DNA of 64,000 nucleotides from Anthopleura xanthogrammica (lineage: Eukaryota; Cnidaria; Anthozoa; Actiniaria; Actiniidae): contig OZ025216.1 in NCBI GenBank assembly GCA_964019055.1, positions 12,174,414 through 12,238,413 on the forward strand, read 5' to 3'. Numbering within the stretch: the stretch's first letter is position 1; each line of letters starts with the position of its first letter. The translations under genes were made by a program, and so were the position numbers. Below are positions 36,001-47,131 of the stretch, one piece after another. Below the pieces are notes generated by a model, which made no database searches, was not told the origin of the DNA, and worked only from the letters and a program-made list of their open reading frames with translations.

Positions 36001-38912
36001 CAAAATATTTTCTCAATTCAAAGTATTTCAAAAATATTTCATTAAGCTTTTACTTTATGCAAATTAGAAGCGACCGATATTGCATAAGGTCTATACATGT
36101 ACTTAAAAAATTGGATCACAGTTGTTCCGTGACAAATTCTTTTTGTCATTTTCTGCCTTCTCCGTTGTTTTATGGCTCATAGTGGGGATGATGGATGATC
36201 AACACAAGACTTTGCCAGATCTTGATTTTAAGGGGAATTTACAGTATATTTTTATGGCAATGCAATCTTCAAATATTCAGTGTTCCACTTACATTATTGC
36301 TTGCTTCAGCATCACTGATCCCTATAAAGTTGTCAAGAAAGAAGAATTTAAAAAAAAAAAAATAGCATTACCTCTGTTTTCATTGTTATGCACAATGCAC
36401 TGGTTGAGACAAAAGTTTTGCAAAGTCCATGAGTAGTAGACTAGCGTAAATCAAATAAATCATTAGAGTACAGTTCCCATGTACATTTATGTACTCTAAC
36501 AATTTGTTCAATTGATGGTAAGTTATTACTGATTAACCTGCCACTATATATGTCTCAATTAGCACATAGCAACAGGGCTTAAAATAAATGCCAGTCGTCG
36601 GACAATGTCTTGCCAGATTTGGAATTTGCCCAGTCAAATCTTTACCTTGTAATCATGATCAGTGACTGACCTGCAGTATTTTAAGCCCTTAATTAGCAAT
36701 AAAAACAGTGGTAAGCACAATTTTTTAACTGATAATCTACAAATTATGGTTGACTAAGCAGTGGTGTACCAAGGGGTGGGCAGCTGTCTGCCCAAAAGTT
36801 TGTCCTTAGCATCGAAATTTCATTAATTCAAATACGGGATTCCTGTGTATAATGCAGGAAAATGGTACATTACTGCTCCCCACACCCACGATCGATACCT
36901 TGCTACATCCCTGAGACTAAGTAAAGTAAAACTTTGCATCAACGTTATACCTTCCTCATCATATTCATCCATAGACTGGAGTAAAAGTGAAGAGTCTATA
37001 AGTGAAACCAAGATTTTTCTTAATTCTGTGTTAAACTGAAATAAAGAAGAACAGCATTTGGTTAGCACAAGCAGTGTTTGTTTCAGTAAAGAGATAAAAA
37101 ACACAGGAACCAATTTTTTTTAGTTTTTTGATTTCATAGCATATGTTTTCAAGGCTAGATTTTTAACATGGAGCAATTTTCAATGCAATTTGTCTCCCAA
37201 AGGCATTGCGACACAAGTTGCATGGTGCAATTTGAAACATTTTGTGGTACAAGTTGCCGCAATCGTTGTGAAAAGTGTTTCTGTTTTTGCCAATGACTGT
37301 GTCTCTGTTGCACCAGTGATGTAAACCCTCTTGCAACTTGTGTCATGATGCAGTTTCAAGACATGTCGTAAACAGAATTCCTTCATGGAATCACACCCTT
37401 AAGGAATTAGGCAACACATTCAACCATTTAAATGTGATACATCAATAAGGTACTTACATCAATGCTGCCTCCAGATGAGGATGATGGTGTTTCTTCTTTC
37501 TTCCTTGCCTCCAGTTTAAGGGTTAGTCTTTGTATCGTGGCATTATCTGGTACCTTATGAGACATCCTTTTTTGGTTCTAGAATTGTATAACATATATTT
37601 TGTCAAATCCTCCATGAGTTCACAATATCCAGAAAAGAAGCTCGCTAGTGAGCTCAATCTCCAATGACTTCATGCAGAATCATCGTCACTATGAAGTTAG
37701 CTTTTGGTCAACATCCACTAAGGCATTGATATTATTCCTTATTCACATGCCCTTAAAAACTTTGTATTTTCAGAAACTTTGACTGACGTCTACCAAAATT
37801 TTATCTCGTCATGACGGCAAACTGTACATCGGCATGTGCCTTTGCGAGCTGTTTCAAAAAGTCAGGGGGTATAGCAATGTCATGTTTTCAGTTGCCAAGA
37901 ACAAACCAAAATAGCTTTTTTATTGGTAAAATAGCAGTGGTTTATATTAGCATACACTCCCCCTCCCGCTCACTCCATCCTCCCCCATCCAGGGACAAGC
38001 AACGGATCAAAAATTATGTACGTAACACAACTACTTGATTAAAGAAAGTTTCACAAAAGCTTTTGTACAATAGTTCAATCGTTTTCTTTCGACAGTTTCC
38101 TACTCTTTATATATATTATTGAAGAAACTACTAGACTAGCGTTAGCCGAGGTCATTGAGGTGTAACGTACTGTTTATAATAAGCTTTAATATATCAAAGG
38201 CGAATTTAAAAAGATTGAATTTTGTTCTATTTCATTAGTAGCAATTTAACCATGTACATGGAATACAAAAGGCATAAGTAATAAATACAATATAGGTAGA
38301 GGAAACGATAAGAAGAAGAAGATACTGTCACTTGTGTCGCATGATACGACCAAGCTAATCTCAAAGGTAAACACAAACAGTGGCTTTTACATATAATACG
38401 TACTACCGTAAAAAAACAACATAGACACATGTAGCATCCAAAATAAAGGCCAAAGAAGTTAGCTTCTTAATAAATTACTAGAATAAAGTCATCTTATAAA
38501 TTGATGTTGACCAATAAAGTCATAAACTTCACCTTACCTTATCGTCGTTTGTGTTTTGACGACGTTTGAGTAGAACAAGCTCGTCTATAATGAACAAAAT
38601 AAAATATTAACCTCAACTTGATCTCTAAATAACAGAAAAACATAACTCTTAGTATTTACCATTTTCTTGTACTCCTTCTTCTTCTAAACTTTTTCCATCG
38701 TCTAAAATGCGTCGACATTTTCCAATAACCAGTTTGTAGGACGATGAATCTTTGTGAAATTCTCCCCCTAAAGCCTTATCTTTTACAACTGCGACTCTAT
38801 CTTTAGTGGACACGTTCAAAGTTACTTCTTTCCCCGAAGCATTGGTGACCTTAATTCCTATTAAAGGGACGGTTCTCAGTACCTTTAAGCCCTGAAGCTC
38901 TAGGTCTCTCAT
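33096..38912 (-). CDS. UBAC1: Ubiquitin-associated domain-containing protein 1 (KPC2 subunit)
   Basis: Eleven exons on the minus strand: 38660-38912, 38538-38584, 37458-37577, 36951-37035, 36293-36321, 35901-35971, 35065-35197, 34611-34697, 34276-34343, 33907-33977, 33096-33208. Phases agree throughout and give 358 residues (human about 405). The N-terminus is a divergent ubiquitin-like region; then [14 protein letters not shown], a UBA domain ([17 protein letters not shown]), a second UBA ([16 protein letters not shown], then CDWLLGD), and a C-terminal STI1-like part ([30 protein letters not shown]). In mammals it is the accessory subunit of the KPC ubiquitin ligase, linking ubiquitinated p27 to the proteasome. 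The 29-nt exon is needed to keep phase. The start at 38912 is the first in-frame ATG. Confidence 0.93.
34811..34967. mobile_element. Foldback MITE in a UBAC1 intron
   Basis: Arms of 43 bp (TTGAAAAGTGCATGTTGTCA GGGG and reverse complement) with about one mismatch. Confidence 0.85.
35240..35690. repeat. Degenerate CATC-rich repeat plus decayed GGGGGAGG element in a UBAC1 intron
   Basis: 35260-35460 is an imperfect (CATC)n region. 35465-35690 includes ATCCAGGGGGAGGTTCAGGG and related C-rich stretches, similar to 41480-41650 in a Flower intron, suggesting a dispersed repeat family. Confidence 0.55.
36573..36689. mobile_element. MITE family 4 (ends CAGGGCTT / AAGCCCT), diverged copy
   Basis: Starts CAGGGCTTAAAATAAATGCC and ends TATTTTAAGCCCTT. 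The better copy is 45731-45852. It lies in a UBAC1 intron. Confidence 0.65.
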
Positions 38913-39227
38913 CGTAGAAAAACACAACTTCTGACGATTTCTTCTTTGGACATTCTCCTCCTCGAATATTGTTTATTCGGATTCCGAAAATACACCGAGA
39001 AAGTCCCGATAATGTTAAAATCAATCAATACATTTTCGGTTAACCATATAAGGTAGTTGCCGGTAAGAATTTATGTCTCGGGAGTTCGATATTTAGTCGT
39101 GTTACTAGATGACACGCAAACGTATCTCCTGTTCACTACAAAAACAATCTTCATGGCTTCAAAAACTATTGAAATGTGAATGAATTTTTTCTAAATCTTT
39201 GATCGCAGCTAAATTATTACCCTCATC
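38913..39227. promoter_or_regulatory. Probable shared promoter of UBAC1 and Flower
   Basis: Only 315 bp separate the divergent start codons, and both genes are housekeeping types. No TATA box is evident. Inferred from gene layout alone. Confidence 0.6.
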
Positions 39228-41800
39228 ATGGCAGAAAGTTCAACGAGTAGCGACATCCCTAAAGGAATGAGGCTTGTTGTCCGGGCGTGGGGAGCTTTTT
39301 CGGCGCTATGTAAGTACACCGTAATGACTTTTTATACACCGGAACTCAGCAAATATCTAGACGTTTCTCCCTATTTATTACAGTATAACCACTTTTTATA
39401 TCCCTCAGAGTTAGTATAACTAGCCGAGAGTCTAGGATAATTATAATTCTGACTGTAAATATTTAAAATATTGTCGAATTGTTGACGATTCGACCCTCAC
39501 TTTGATTCATATTCCTTGCACTTCAATACTGTCACCTGCCTTCAATGGATTTTGTAGCCAAAATGTAATTTATTTTTCTTCATTATGAACTCAGATTTCT
39601 CCCGTCTTAATAAATCAAAATAAAATATGGTTTATTATGTATCGTTATACAATTTTAAATAATCAAATCGGAGAAATCTGTAGTAAAATTAGGGGTTAGA
39701 GCAATTGGGAGCTTTCTTCACCAAACATTACAGACAGCTGTTGTTGACGTTCGTCCCTACAGATCGACTATCGCCTGAATTGAATAAATTAATCTCTACT
39801 CTCGATTCATCCAATTAAATTTTCTTTTAAAAAAGAGCAATGAATGAACTTACATAATAATCTTAAGATTCTTTAAAATGAAAAAGAAAAATTCTTGCTA
39901 ACCACATAAAATATCAAAAAATAATGTTATCATACTGTACATTGAAATGTAAAAGAAGTTGGAATGAGTTAACTTAATATGTTTGTAATAAGCTAATATG
40001 AACATTTGAAGCTTAAGCTTATAAATTTTTCAAATATTATTTTTTTCTAGGTTGTACGGCAATGGGCTTCTTTGTATTGTTCACCTTATCAGCAAAATGT
40101 TTTGGAATGGGGCTGTTGATGATGTAAGAACAATATCATAGATTTTTATCATAAGTTAGTTTGGGTAGTATATATGTGTGAGCTGATTGATCAAGAACTG
40201 TGCTTTATTAGTGAAGAGAGCATGGTTGCTGATGCCATTTGTGCGCACTGCAGCACATGACCTCCCCTATTATCACTGGGTTGGATTTTGAGAGAGAATG
40301 TGTTTGTTTAATTATGTCGTGACGTAAATAATTATTGTAATAGTCAATGAACATTATATAAAATACGATGCAGCCTACGTGAGGTCATCGCTGGTTCACA
40401 TTTCACAATAATACCACTATTACTTACTATTATTATTATCACTATAATTCATCACTGGGTAGGATTTTGAGAGAGAAAAATTGGAAAATATACAAGAAAA
40501 TTACGAACACATGAATGAAACATGAATGGAAGATTATACTTGTTTTCACTCTTTTTCAGCTTTTTAGGAATTTTTGTTATGGCTTTTGAAGTGCCAGCAT
40601 GTTGTCAATACATGGGTTGGATGGTAACCATTAGTAACTGGGTCGAAGACCACTTTAAATTCTGGATGAGAGCAACATTATATTTTGGGTAAATATATTA
40701 TAAAAGTTTTAATTTGCTAGACTAAGTTTAATTAACAAATCGAAGGTACTTTTCTATGCGTCTGTACTGTAATCGACAATGAAAATGATGTCAAAAATGA
40801 TTCAAACTCAAGTGGAACCACGAGTGTAGCAGGCAAAGAAAAGATCCAAAAACGAAGAAAAAGTTTGAAAGAAAAAACTGTTTCAAGCGCGCGCTAGCTA
40901 CGTGCGTGAGCGATTCGTCATCTTATCGGTCTGTCCTCTTATCGAACATGGCTCTCAGCCAATCAGTGTGCGAGAAATTTACAAGTTATCAATGGTAAAA
41001 AGCATATTGTAACTATTTCTTCTATACAATCAAGTCCACTTTACTGTACGACTCAAACCTCCTGGAAAATGTTACAAATACAGGGATTTGACACTGAGGT
41101 TGAAACTAAATGGGATTTCTACACTCCCTCACCTTTACTTGATTAAGTAACATGCTGTAATGTTTATTTTTATTGTGCAAAAGGGGGGATTAATAGTCAC
41201 CCCCCTGACCATTCCTGGATCTGCCCCTGATACTAAAGAAAAACCCTTACTTGGTCACATAAGTGTTAATAGATTAATAATTTCTTGATTTCCCTTATCA
41301 GGATTGCTTTGGTTCCAATTATTATGTGCTTAGAAGTTTCAACCTTTGTTGGTTCTGGATCAATCTGTATCACAGCTGCTTTATATGGAGTACTTGCTAT
41401 TGGCAAAAAGTAAGAGAAGTTATCTAATTTGAAAACCCAGCTAAAGTATACTTAATTTTTGCTAGTAATACGTATACAGTGGCTGAGCCAGGTGGAGGAT
41501 CAGGGGATTCGGACCCCCCTGTCATACCTGAGGTTCGGTAGAATTTAGTTTTGCTATCCATAGTCTATAGAATATTATTTGATGTTTACAAATTAGAGTT
41601 TTTCCCCCTTGATTCTAAGGGGTACACTCTTCCTGGGTAGACTTTGCCCCTACCAGCTTTGAATTATATTACATAACTTGACCTCTTTTTATTCTTATAA
41701 TCTCAGGGGAGCAGCTTCCCAAAATAAAAAACCTGAAGATGTTGAAATGACTGCAGGACTTGTTGATAAAAGTGGTAACCCTACGGCAACCACCCCATGA
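39228..41800 (+). CDS. CACFD1: Flower homologue (calcium channel flower domain protein)
   Basis: Exons 39228-39309, 40051-40123, 40560-40688, 41302-41409 and 41707-41800 join in phase into 161 residues (human about 172). Hydrophobic segments lie at roughly residues 20-55, 57-75 and 95-140. The blocks FEVPACCQYM and ALYGVLAIGKKG match the family pattern, with the acidic residue of EVPACC in the membrane segment proposed as the calcium-selective residue in fly Flower. Flower is a synaptic-vesicle and vesicular membrane protein tied to endocytosis and cell-fitness signalling. The tail is polar (KPEDVEMTAGLVDKSG). The gene starts 315 bp from UBAC1 in opposite orientation. Confidence 0.93.
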
Positions 41801-42624
41801 TTAAAGGATTCAAGACTGCTTCTTAGGGTGAATGGCTGCGGCTGACTTTGATATGTGCTGGGACCTCACTAAGAATTATTGTTATAATATTATATACCAA
41901 GTGTCAAAGTCCATTTTCTCTCTCTCTCTTCTTGTTGACCAAGAGGGTACGGGCATGTCACTTGACGTTCATCAAATTTAAGTTTAGCGGCAACAGTTCT
42001 GAGTAGGCAACATTACCTTAATTCTATATTCTCTGGTGAATAACAAAACCAGAAGTGATTTCACTGGAAAGTTTCAAAATCAAATGATTAAAAAATTGAA
42101 AAATTGAAAAATTGTTTTGACATGTTCTCTGACACTTGGTATATTTACAAAACACTTATTGACTGGAACCTTGGGAAAGCAGACTGTGGTATGCATCAGG
42201 AAATGTTGTCACCTTGGGTCCATAAAACACACACTTTCCCTGGGTCCTAGTCAATAAGTTTTAAGATGTCTGTATTATTTGACAAGGAATAAGAGTATTA
42301 CATTACAGTACTTCAAAAAAATAGAGTATTTTGGGGGTTAAGTAACATGTTTGCTGTGCTCCGAAGTTGTTCCTGAAGGGATAACCTCATTTTAGCCTCA
42401 AGGTATTTATAAATACTAAATAATTATAATAAGGTAAAGTAATAAAATTCCACAAACCGCTGGTAAGTTGTTCACACATCCTCAAGATTGAGGCTAACCT
42501 TGAGGAACAAAGAATTCAAAATTATGTGGAGTATTTGAAATTGGAAAACACTACTAGTGACCAGTACTGTACTGTAGGGATGTGCAAGGAAATTTGAACC
42601 AAATAAATGTACAGTTCTTATAAT

Positions 42625-42842
42625 AATACTCCCGTTTCGAGTTCTCTTTTACGCTGTGTTAGCCTCAAAACCGTGTAATATATTCTTTTATTCAGTAACA
42701 GCCCGTGGAAATTCAAGAGATCTGTGTGTAAAGAAGACAATAAAAATACTTTGAAATTTCACGAGTTTTATCTAAATTTCTGCATAATTTACGCACAATT
42801 GAGGCTAACACAGCGTAAAAGAGAACTCGAAATGGGAGTATT
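42625..42842. mobile_element. 218-bp MITE with about 42-bp arms
   Basis: Left arm AATACTCCCGTTTCGAGTTC, then TCTTTTACGCTGTGTTAGCC; the right arm is the reverse complement ending GGGAGTATT. Confidence 0.85.
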
Positions 42843-43206
42843 AAGAAAAACAACTAATTATCTTCATTTGTCAAAAAAGACAACATTCCAGACCTTTAAG
42901 ACTTCCTCTATCTGAACTACAGGTAAGTAAGTACTGTACATGTAGTGTTTAAGGCTGGAGCCAAAAATATTGTACTGGTCTTTATTTATTGAAAGGGAGA
43001 GGTGAGAAAATAAAAATTGGAGACTGGCCTGCCACGCATTTGAGGAATATGGCCTGTAGACCTCCATTCAAAATTTACTTTTTTTTTGTTAATCACTTAT
43101 GATAATCATATGAAGGTCTTAATCAGGGTTTTTTCAGGTGTCAAGAAATATTATAATCTGGCAAACTAGTTTGTATGACAATCGGGTAACCTATTACTCC
43201 TTTCTA

Positions 43207-43371
43207 CAGTTCCATTCCAGTGACCACGAACAATAGTTCCAAGTCAAGGTTGGAGTTGCTGCACATACAATAGATTTTGCTATGCGCAGCAACTCCCACC
43301 TCGACTTGGAACTATTATTTTGTACTATTAACATTATAAATATTATTCGTGGTCACTGGAAAGGAACTTTA
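43207..43371. mobile_element. Foldback MITE (CAGTTCC... / ...GGAACTT)
   Basis: Arms contain CCAGTGACCACGAACAATAG and AGTTCCAAGTC with complements at GACTTGGAACTATT and TTCGTGGTCACTGGAA. The right arm has a short AT-rich insertion. Confidence 0.8.
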
Positions 43372-43454
43372 AAATGGTCTGACTATTGATTCGCAGTGGT
43401 CAGGCCTTTTAGTTTGTGATAGAAACTTATCTGGACTTAATAGTGGTTCAATAA

Positions 43455-43566
43455 ACCTTTGACCTTGTATGTAATGTTTCCCCATTTCAGACCACGTTAT
43501 TCTCAAGAGTATCACACTGTCTTGTTCTGAAATGGGAAAACATTACACCTAAGCCAAAAAGGTCAA
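43455..43566. mobile_element. MITE family 2, short copy
   Basis: Contains CCCATTTCAGACCACGTTAT and, in the other arm, CTGAAATGGGAAAACATTAC, with a deleted centre compared with 9473-9670. Confidence 0.8.
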
Positions 43567-43819
43567 CTTCTTTGTATTGATAAGAACAAGAAGGTATTTT
43601 TTCAAAGGAAAATTAGAAGTGGTGTCTTAATTGTACCTTAGCATCGTTGCTATAAGAAGCACAATATTGTTAAAATGCTTTGCCATTTTATTTAGGTTTT
43701 ATCCATATTTAAATGCAGTATTACTTAGAAATATTTTACTTTAAAGTCTGGTTATCACTAGCGACACAAGCATAAGCATACAATGTATGTAACACACACA
43801 AGCCCAGATAGTTCATCAT

Positions 43820-44036
43820 GGTTAGTTACCACTGTTTTCATTGCTACGCGCTGATTGAGACAACACTAAGTCTTGTGACATGGAAATGTCAATACATTTG
43901 GCAATGGCAATACACTACCATCTATCAAATAATTCGTTAGAGTATGTTATTTAATTGACAGTACCCTACTACACAATTTCCATGTCATGACTTTTGTCTC
44001 GATCAGCACATTGAAAACAGTGGTAGCTCCCTTATA
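43820..44036. mobile_element. Foldback MITE family 5
   Basis: Left arm GTTAGTTACCACTGTTTTCA with GATTGAGACAACA; right arm GTCTCGATCAGCACATTGAA then AACAGTGGTAGCTCC. A diverged half copy appears at about 36370-36480 (ACCTCTGTTTTCATTG). Confidence 0.75.
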
Positions 44037-45187
44037 TTTGGGTAGAACAAGGTATTCAGTTAATCTTAAGTAATTATCTGCACTTGCAGTTATACTTATG
44101 TTGGCATCACTAGTGAAAACCAGGCTGAACTGCTGCAACTTGCATGCTTTGAATGATTAAAAAAAAAATACTTTAACCTTAATCTGCGGGTTGGAAAAAA
44201 TGATTATTAATAGCGAATTATATATTATGGAAAAAATTATGTGGAAAATAAGAGTAATAATTAGAGAATCTTTATGCAAAACTTAATTATTATTAAGGAA
44301 CAGGTTGCTAGTTGCATGTTATCAATTTGTTCAAAATAACTACACATTAGTATTTTTGCGTGCATGCATGCCAGTAATATTTATAAATGTATTAGGTGCT
44401 GGAACTAACAGACTATCATATCTAATTTATTTTATTATAATTTGTAATGGAATTTTTGAACATTTTATGTTAGAGGAGAATGTATTTAGTATATGATCTA
44501 GAGAATTAAGGTTCGGGAGGGTGACTTGGGATCAAAGTAGCTTCAAGGTCCCAACAGCTGAGATGCAATTATTATTTTAAAATGCCAACTTTTACTGCAC
44601 AAAAACAATAGAATTATGTGCAGAAAAGCTAGAAGCTAAAAGCTTAGCCATATACAGCAATGTCGTTTGAATCAAAAATGTATGAAAATAGTAACAAAAA
44701 ATGGCATACCTAAAGGTCTTTTGAATTCCTTTATTTCTGAACTTTTACTCAAGAATATAAAAGGTACCAACTGATTTGTTTTGATTACCAGAAGTGAAAA
44801 ACCAAATTTCAGCACGCAGCTCGCAGTTACAGAGTTCGCATTTTTATGAAAATAGCAGTAAAAATCATTCTAACAGTTGCATTTTTTTGCACATGGATTG
44901 CATCTTTGTTGTCGAGACAATGAAACTCACTAGGATCTTAGAAATCTCACTACAGAGAAAATTATTAGATTTTAAAAGGATATTAATTTTATATGATTTT
45001 GTGGGAAGAGGGTTCAAAGTCGATTTTAAAATTTATTTTGATTATTTAGTGAATAAAGAGGGAAAATAAACTCTGTTTTTCATAATTTTGTGTAATCTAT
45101 TAAAGTTAGCAAGAAATTTGAGCATTACTGTGGCGAGAGGTAACTTGGGCAACAGTTGTTCTTAGATTATGAAAACAATATTGTATG

Positions 45188-45416
45188 CCCAGGGGGGGGG
45201 ACTCTGATGTGAAAGGGGCAGGGATGTTCATACCTTTTTGGGGATTAATTTTTGTTAATTGGTATTTTTTAGGGTGTTCAAATGAAAAACTAATTAATTA
45301 AAATGCTGTCAAATTCTGTCATTTGGACCATTTAGAGAAAGGAAATTTTGGTACGTTTTAGGGGTCATTTTCGACAAGTATCCCCACCCTCTTATATGTG
45401 GGAGTCCCCCTGGGGT
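45188..45416. mobile_element. Foldback MITE with G-rich termini
   Basis: Starts CCCAGGGGGGGGGACTC and ends GGGAGTCCCCCTGGGG; the inner arms are less well paired. Confidence 0.65.
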
Positions 45417-45730
45417 TGTATGACACCTGCATGACTGTACCCATATTAAAGTTAGTTGTTCTCAATAACAAACACAGATTCTAAAAGTGCAAAAAATCTT
45501 TGCATCAGAACAATTTTTGTTCTGTGTATCAAAAAATTTCACTTTTATAAGTTTCCCTTGAACTGTAGCCTGTGACAGCCGCTTCCCACCCCTCCCCCCT
45601 GCAGGGAAAAATCAAAAGGGAACTGCAGCTTTTCTAGTTTTCAACTCTCCTTCAGCTACGTGGGTGGTATCCCAGGAAGCCAACAATGTAAGTGTTTGCA
45701 AGCACCTATTTCATTTCTATCTACATATAA

Positions 45731-45852
45731 CAGGGCTTGAAATAATGGCCGGCTGTTATTGGTCCAAATGACCGGCAAGGCAAAGATTTGACCAGAAAAA
45801 TTCCAATTCTGGTCGGATATTGTCTGTTGACCAGCGGTTATTTCAAGCCCTG
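45731..45852. mobile_element. MITE family 4, good copy
   Basis: CAGGGCTTGAAATAATGGCC at the left and GGTTATTTCAAGCCCTG at the right, 122 bp in all. Second copy at 36573-36689. Confidence 0.8.
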
Positions 45853-46059
45853 ATATAATGTACTTCACTGGCAAGAAGTCCAGCCAATTATATTTGCATA
45901 ATTTGACCTTCAAACTGTCCAAGCAGATAGATTTTGGTCAGGACTGAGCCTAGATAAATTTTCTCAGGAAAGCTGGCAAAACAAGTGTATTTGATAAGTC
46001 AATCCTAGAAAAAGTACTGGACCGGTACTACCAGAGGATTCCAGATCATCTGGGATGCA

Positions 46060-47052
46060 TCAGCTAACAATGTTAAGAACATCTTTAAGACACAACTTGT
46101 CTTTGATTGTCTCTGGAAGGGGTAGATAAGGAACCCTTTCTTCTAATGAGTTCCTGCTCTGATTCAAATGAAGGACTTTGCGAATAGTGAGAACACAAAG
46201 GAACATTAAAGACCGAGGCTGTCCAATAACAGGTTCCAAGAAGGACTTTATAGCTGCACTTCCAAGATCAATAGGTTTTTTACCAACATTATTATAATAT
46301 TCCACATCAGCACCTGCTTGCAATAAAAGTTCTGTCGTCTCTTTGTCGTCTACTGCTGAGGCTAAATGCAATGGAGTATTGCCTTTAAGGTCTGCAACAT
46401 TGACATTGGCTCCATAAGAGACCAGAGCAGACGAACAAGCAAGATGTTTATGCTGCACAGCGAGATGGAGGGGGGTAGCAAGACTCTTCCCAGTGGGTTT
46501 ATTCAAATCCCCTCCATATTTCGCCAGGATTTTAATACATTCAGGGTGGTTGTGGCGAGCAGAGAAGTGTAAAGGGGTTAAATTTTCGCCTTGTGAACGC
46601 GACTGAGGATGCGGTGGCTTCAGGGCAAAGTCAGCCTCGGCCCCCTTCGCGATTAATACCTCAGCTGTCTTCAAATGGCCGTTTCTTGCAGCTAAATGTA
46701 GAGGGGACATTCCTTCTTTAGTCACTGCATTAACATCACCATCGTTATTTATAAACAAAACAACACATGCAAGACTATCAAAGCGAGCTGCTACGTGAAG
46801 GGGAGTCGTAAAATCCGCAATAGTTTGATTGACTTTGGCGCCATTTTGAAGAAGGAATTCAGCACATTCAACATGGTCGTGTGCTGCTGCTACGTGGAGC
46901 GGTGTAACTCCGCCAGCCGTACAATTTACATTCACACCGGCGTTCAGTAATTCCTTAGCTTCGGTTATGTTACCTTTTCGGATGGCTTTCACCAGGAGTT
47001 TTAAGCGAACGAAGCGTTCATTTAGTTGTCGTTGATGGACGACGGCCGCCAT
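46060..47052 (-). CDS. Ankyrin-repeat and SOCS-box protein (ASB family), single exon
   Basis: An uninterrupted frame of 330 residues. About seven ankyrin repeats cover residues 10-260 (motifs TPLHVAAAHDHVECAEFLL, SPLHLAARNGHLKTAEVLI, TPLHLASAVDDKETTELLL). A C-terminal SOCS box follows (RSLMFLCVLTIRKVL, then YLPLPETIKDKL with the LPLP motif). ASB proteins are substrate receptors of cullin-5/elongin B-C ubiquitin ligases; the target here is unknown. An insertion of polar residues (KPPHPQSRSQGEN) lies between two repeats. The start is the ATG at 47052, in an ATGGCGGCC context; the open frame extends upstream but without an ATG. It is an ASB by architecture, but I cannot assign a numbered orthologue. 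Confidence 0.88.
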   Translation of the reverse strand: MAAVVHQRQLNERFVRLKLLVKAIRKGNITEAKELLNAGVNVNCTAGGVTPLHVAAAHDHVECAEFLLQNGAKVNQTIADFTTPLHVAARFDSLACVVLFINNDGDVNAVTKEGMSPLHLAARNGHLKTAEVLIAKGAEADFALKPPHPQSRSQGENLTPLHFSARHNHPECIKILAKYGGDLNKPTGKSLATPLHLAVQHKHLACSSALVSYGANVNVADLKGNTPLHLASAVDDKETTELLLQAGADVEYYNNVGKKPIDLGSAAIKSFLEPVIGQPRSLMFLCVLTIRKVLHLNQSRNSLEERVPYLPLPETIKDKLCLKDVLNIVS

Positions 47053-47131
47053 GTTTGTTTGTTGTGATATTTTCCTCCCTCCCCTCCCATGTGACAGCTT
47101 GGGTACCCTGTGGAATTGTGACAAATTCAAA
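47053..47131. promoter_or_regulatory. Very short divergent promoter between the ASB gene and ACTR5
   Basis: Only 79 bp separate the ASB start codon from the proposed ACTR5 start codon, so 5' UTRs probably overlap or share one initiation region. The ASB start itself lies in ACATGGCGGCC, which resembles a YY1 site. Confidence 0.55.

Larger units (their letters stand above)
41801..46059. other. Gene-poor region between Flower and the ASB gene
   Basis: Apart from foldback elements listed separately (42625, 43207, 43455, 43820, 45188, 45731) I see no coding exons. Flower's 3' UTR probably extends towards an AATAAA near 42602. Open frames such as 44794-45069 lack any family signature and are AT-rich. 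Confidence 0.55.

Noticed and set aside
44794..45069. 91-residue plus-strand open frame
   Set aside because: No family signature, AT-rich composition typical of the surrounding non-coding sequence, and no splice partners.
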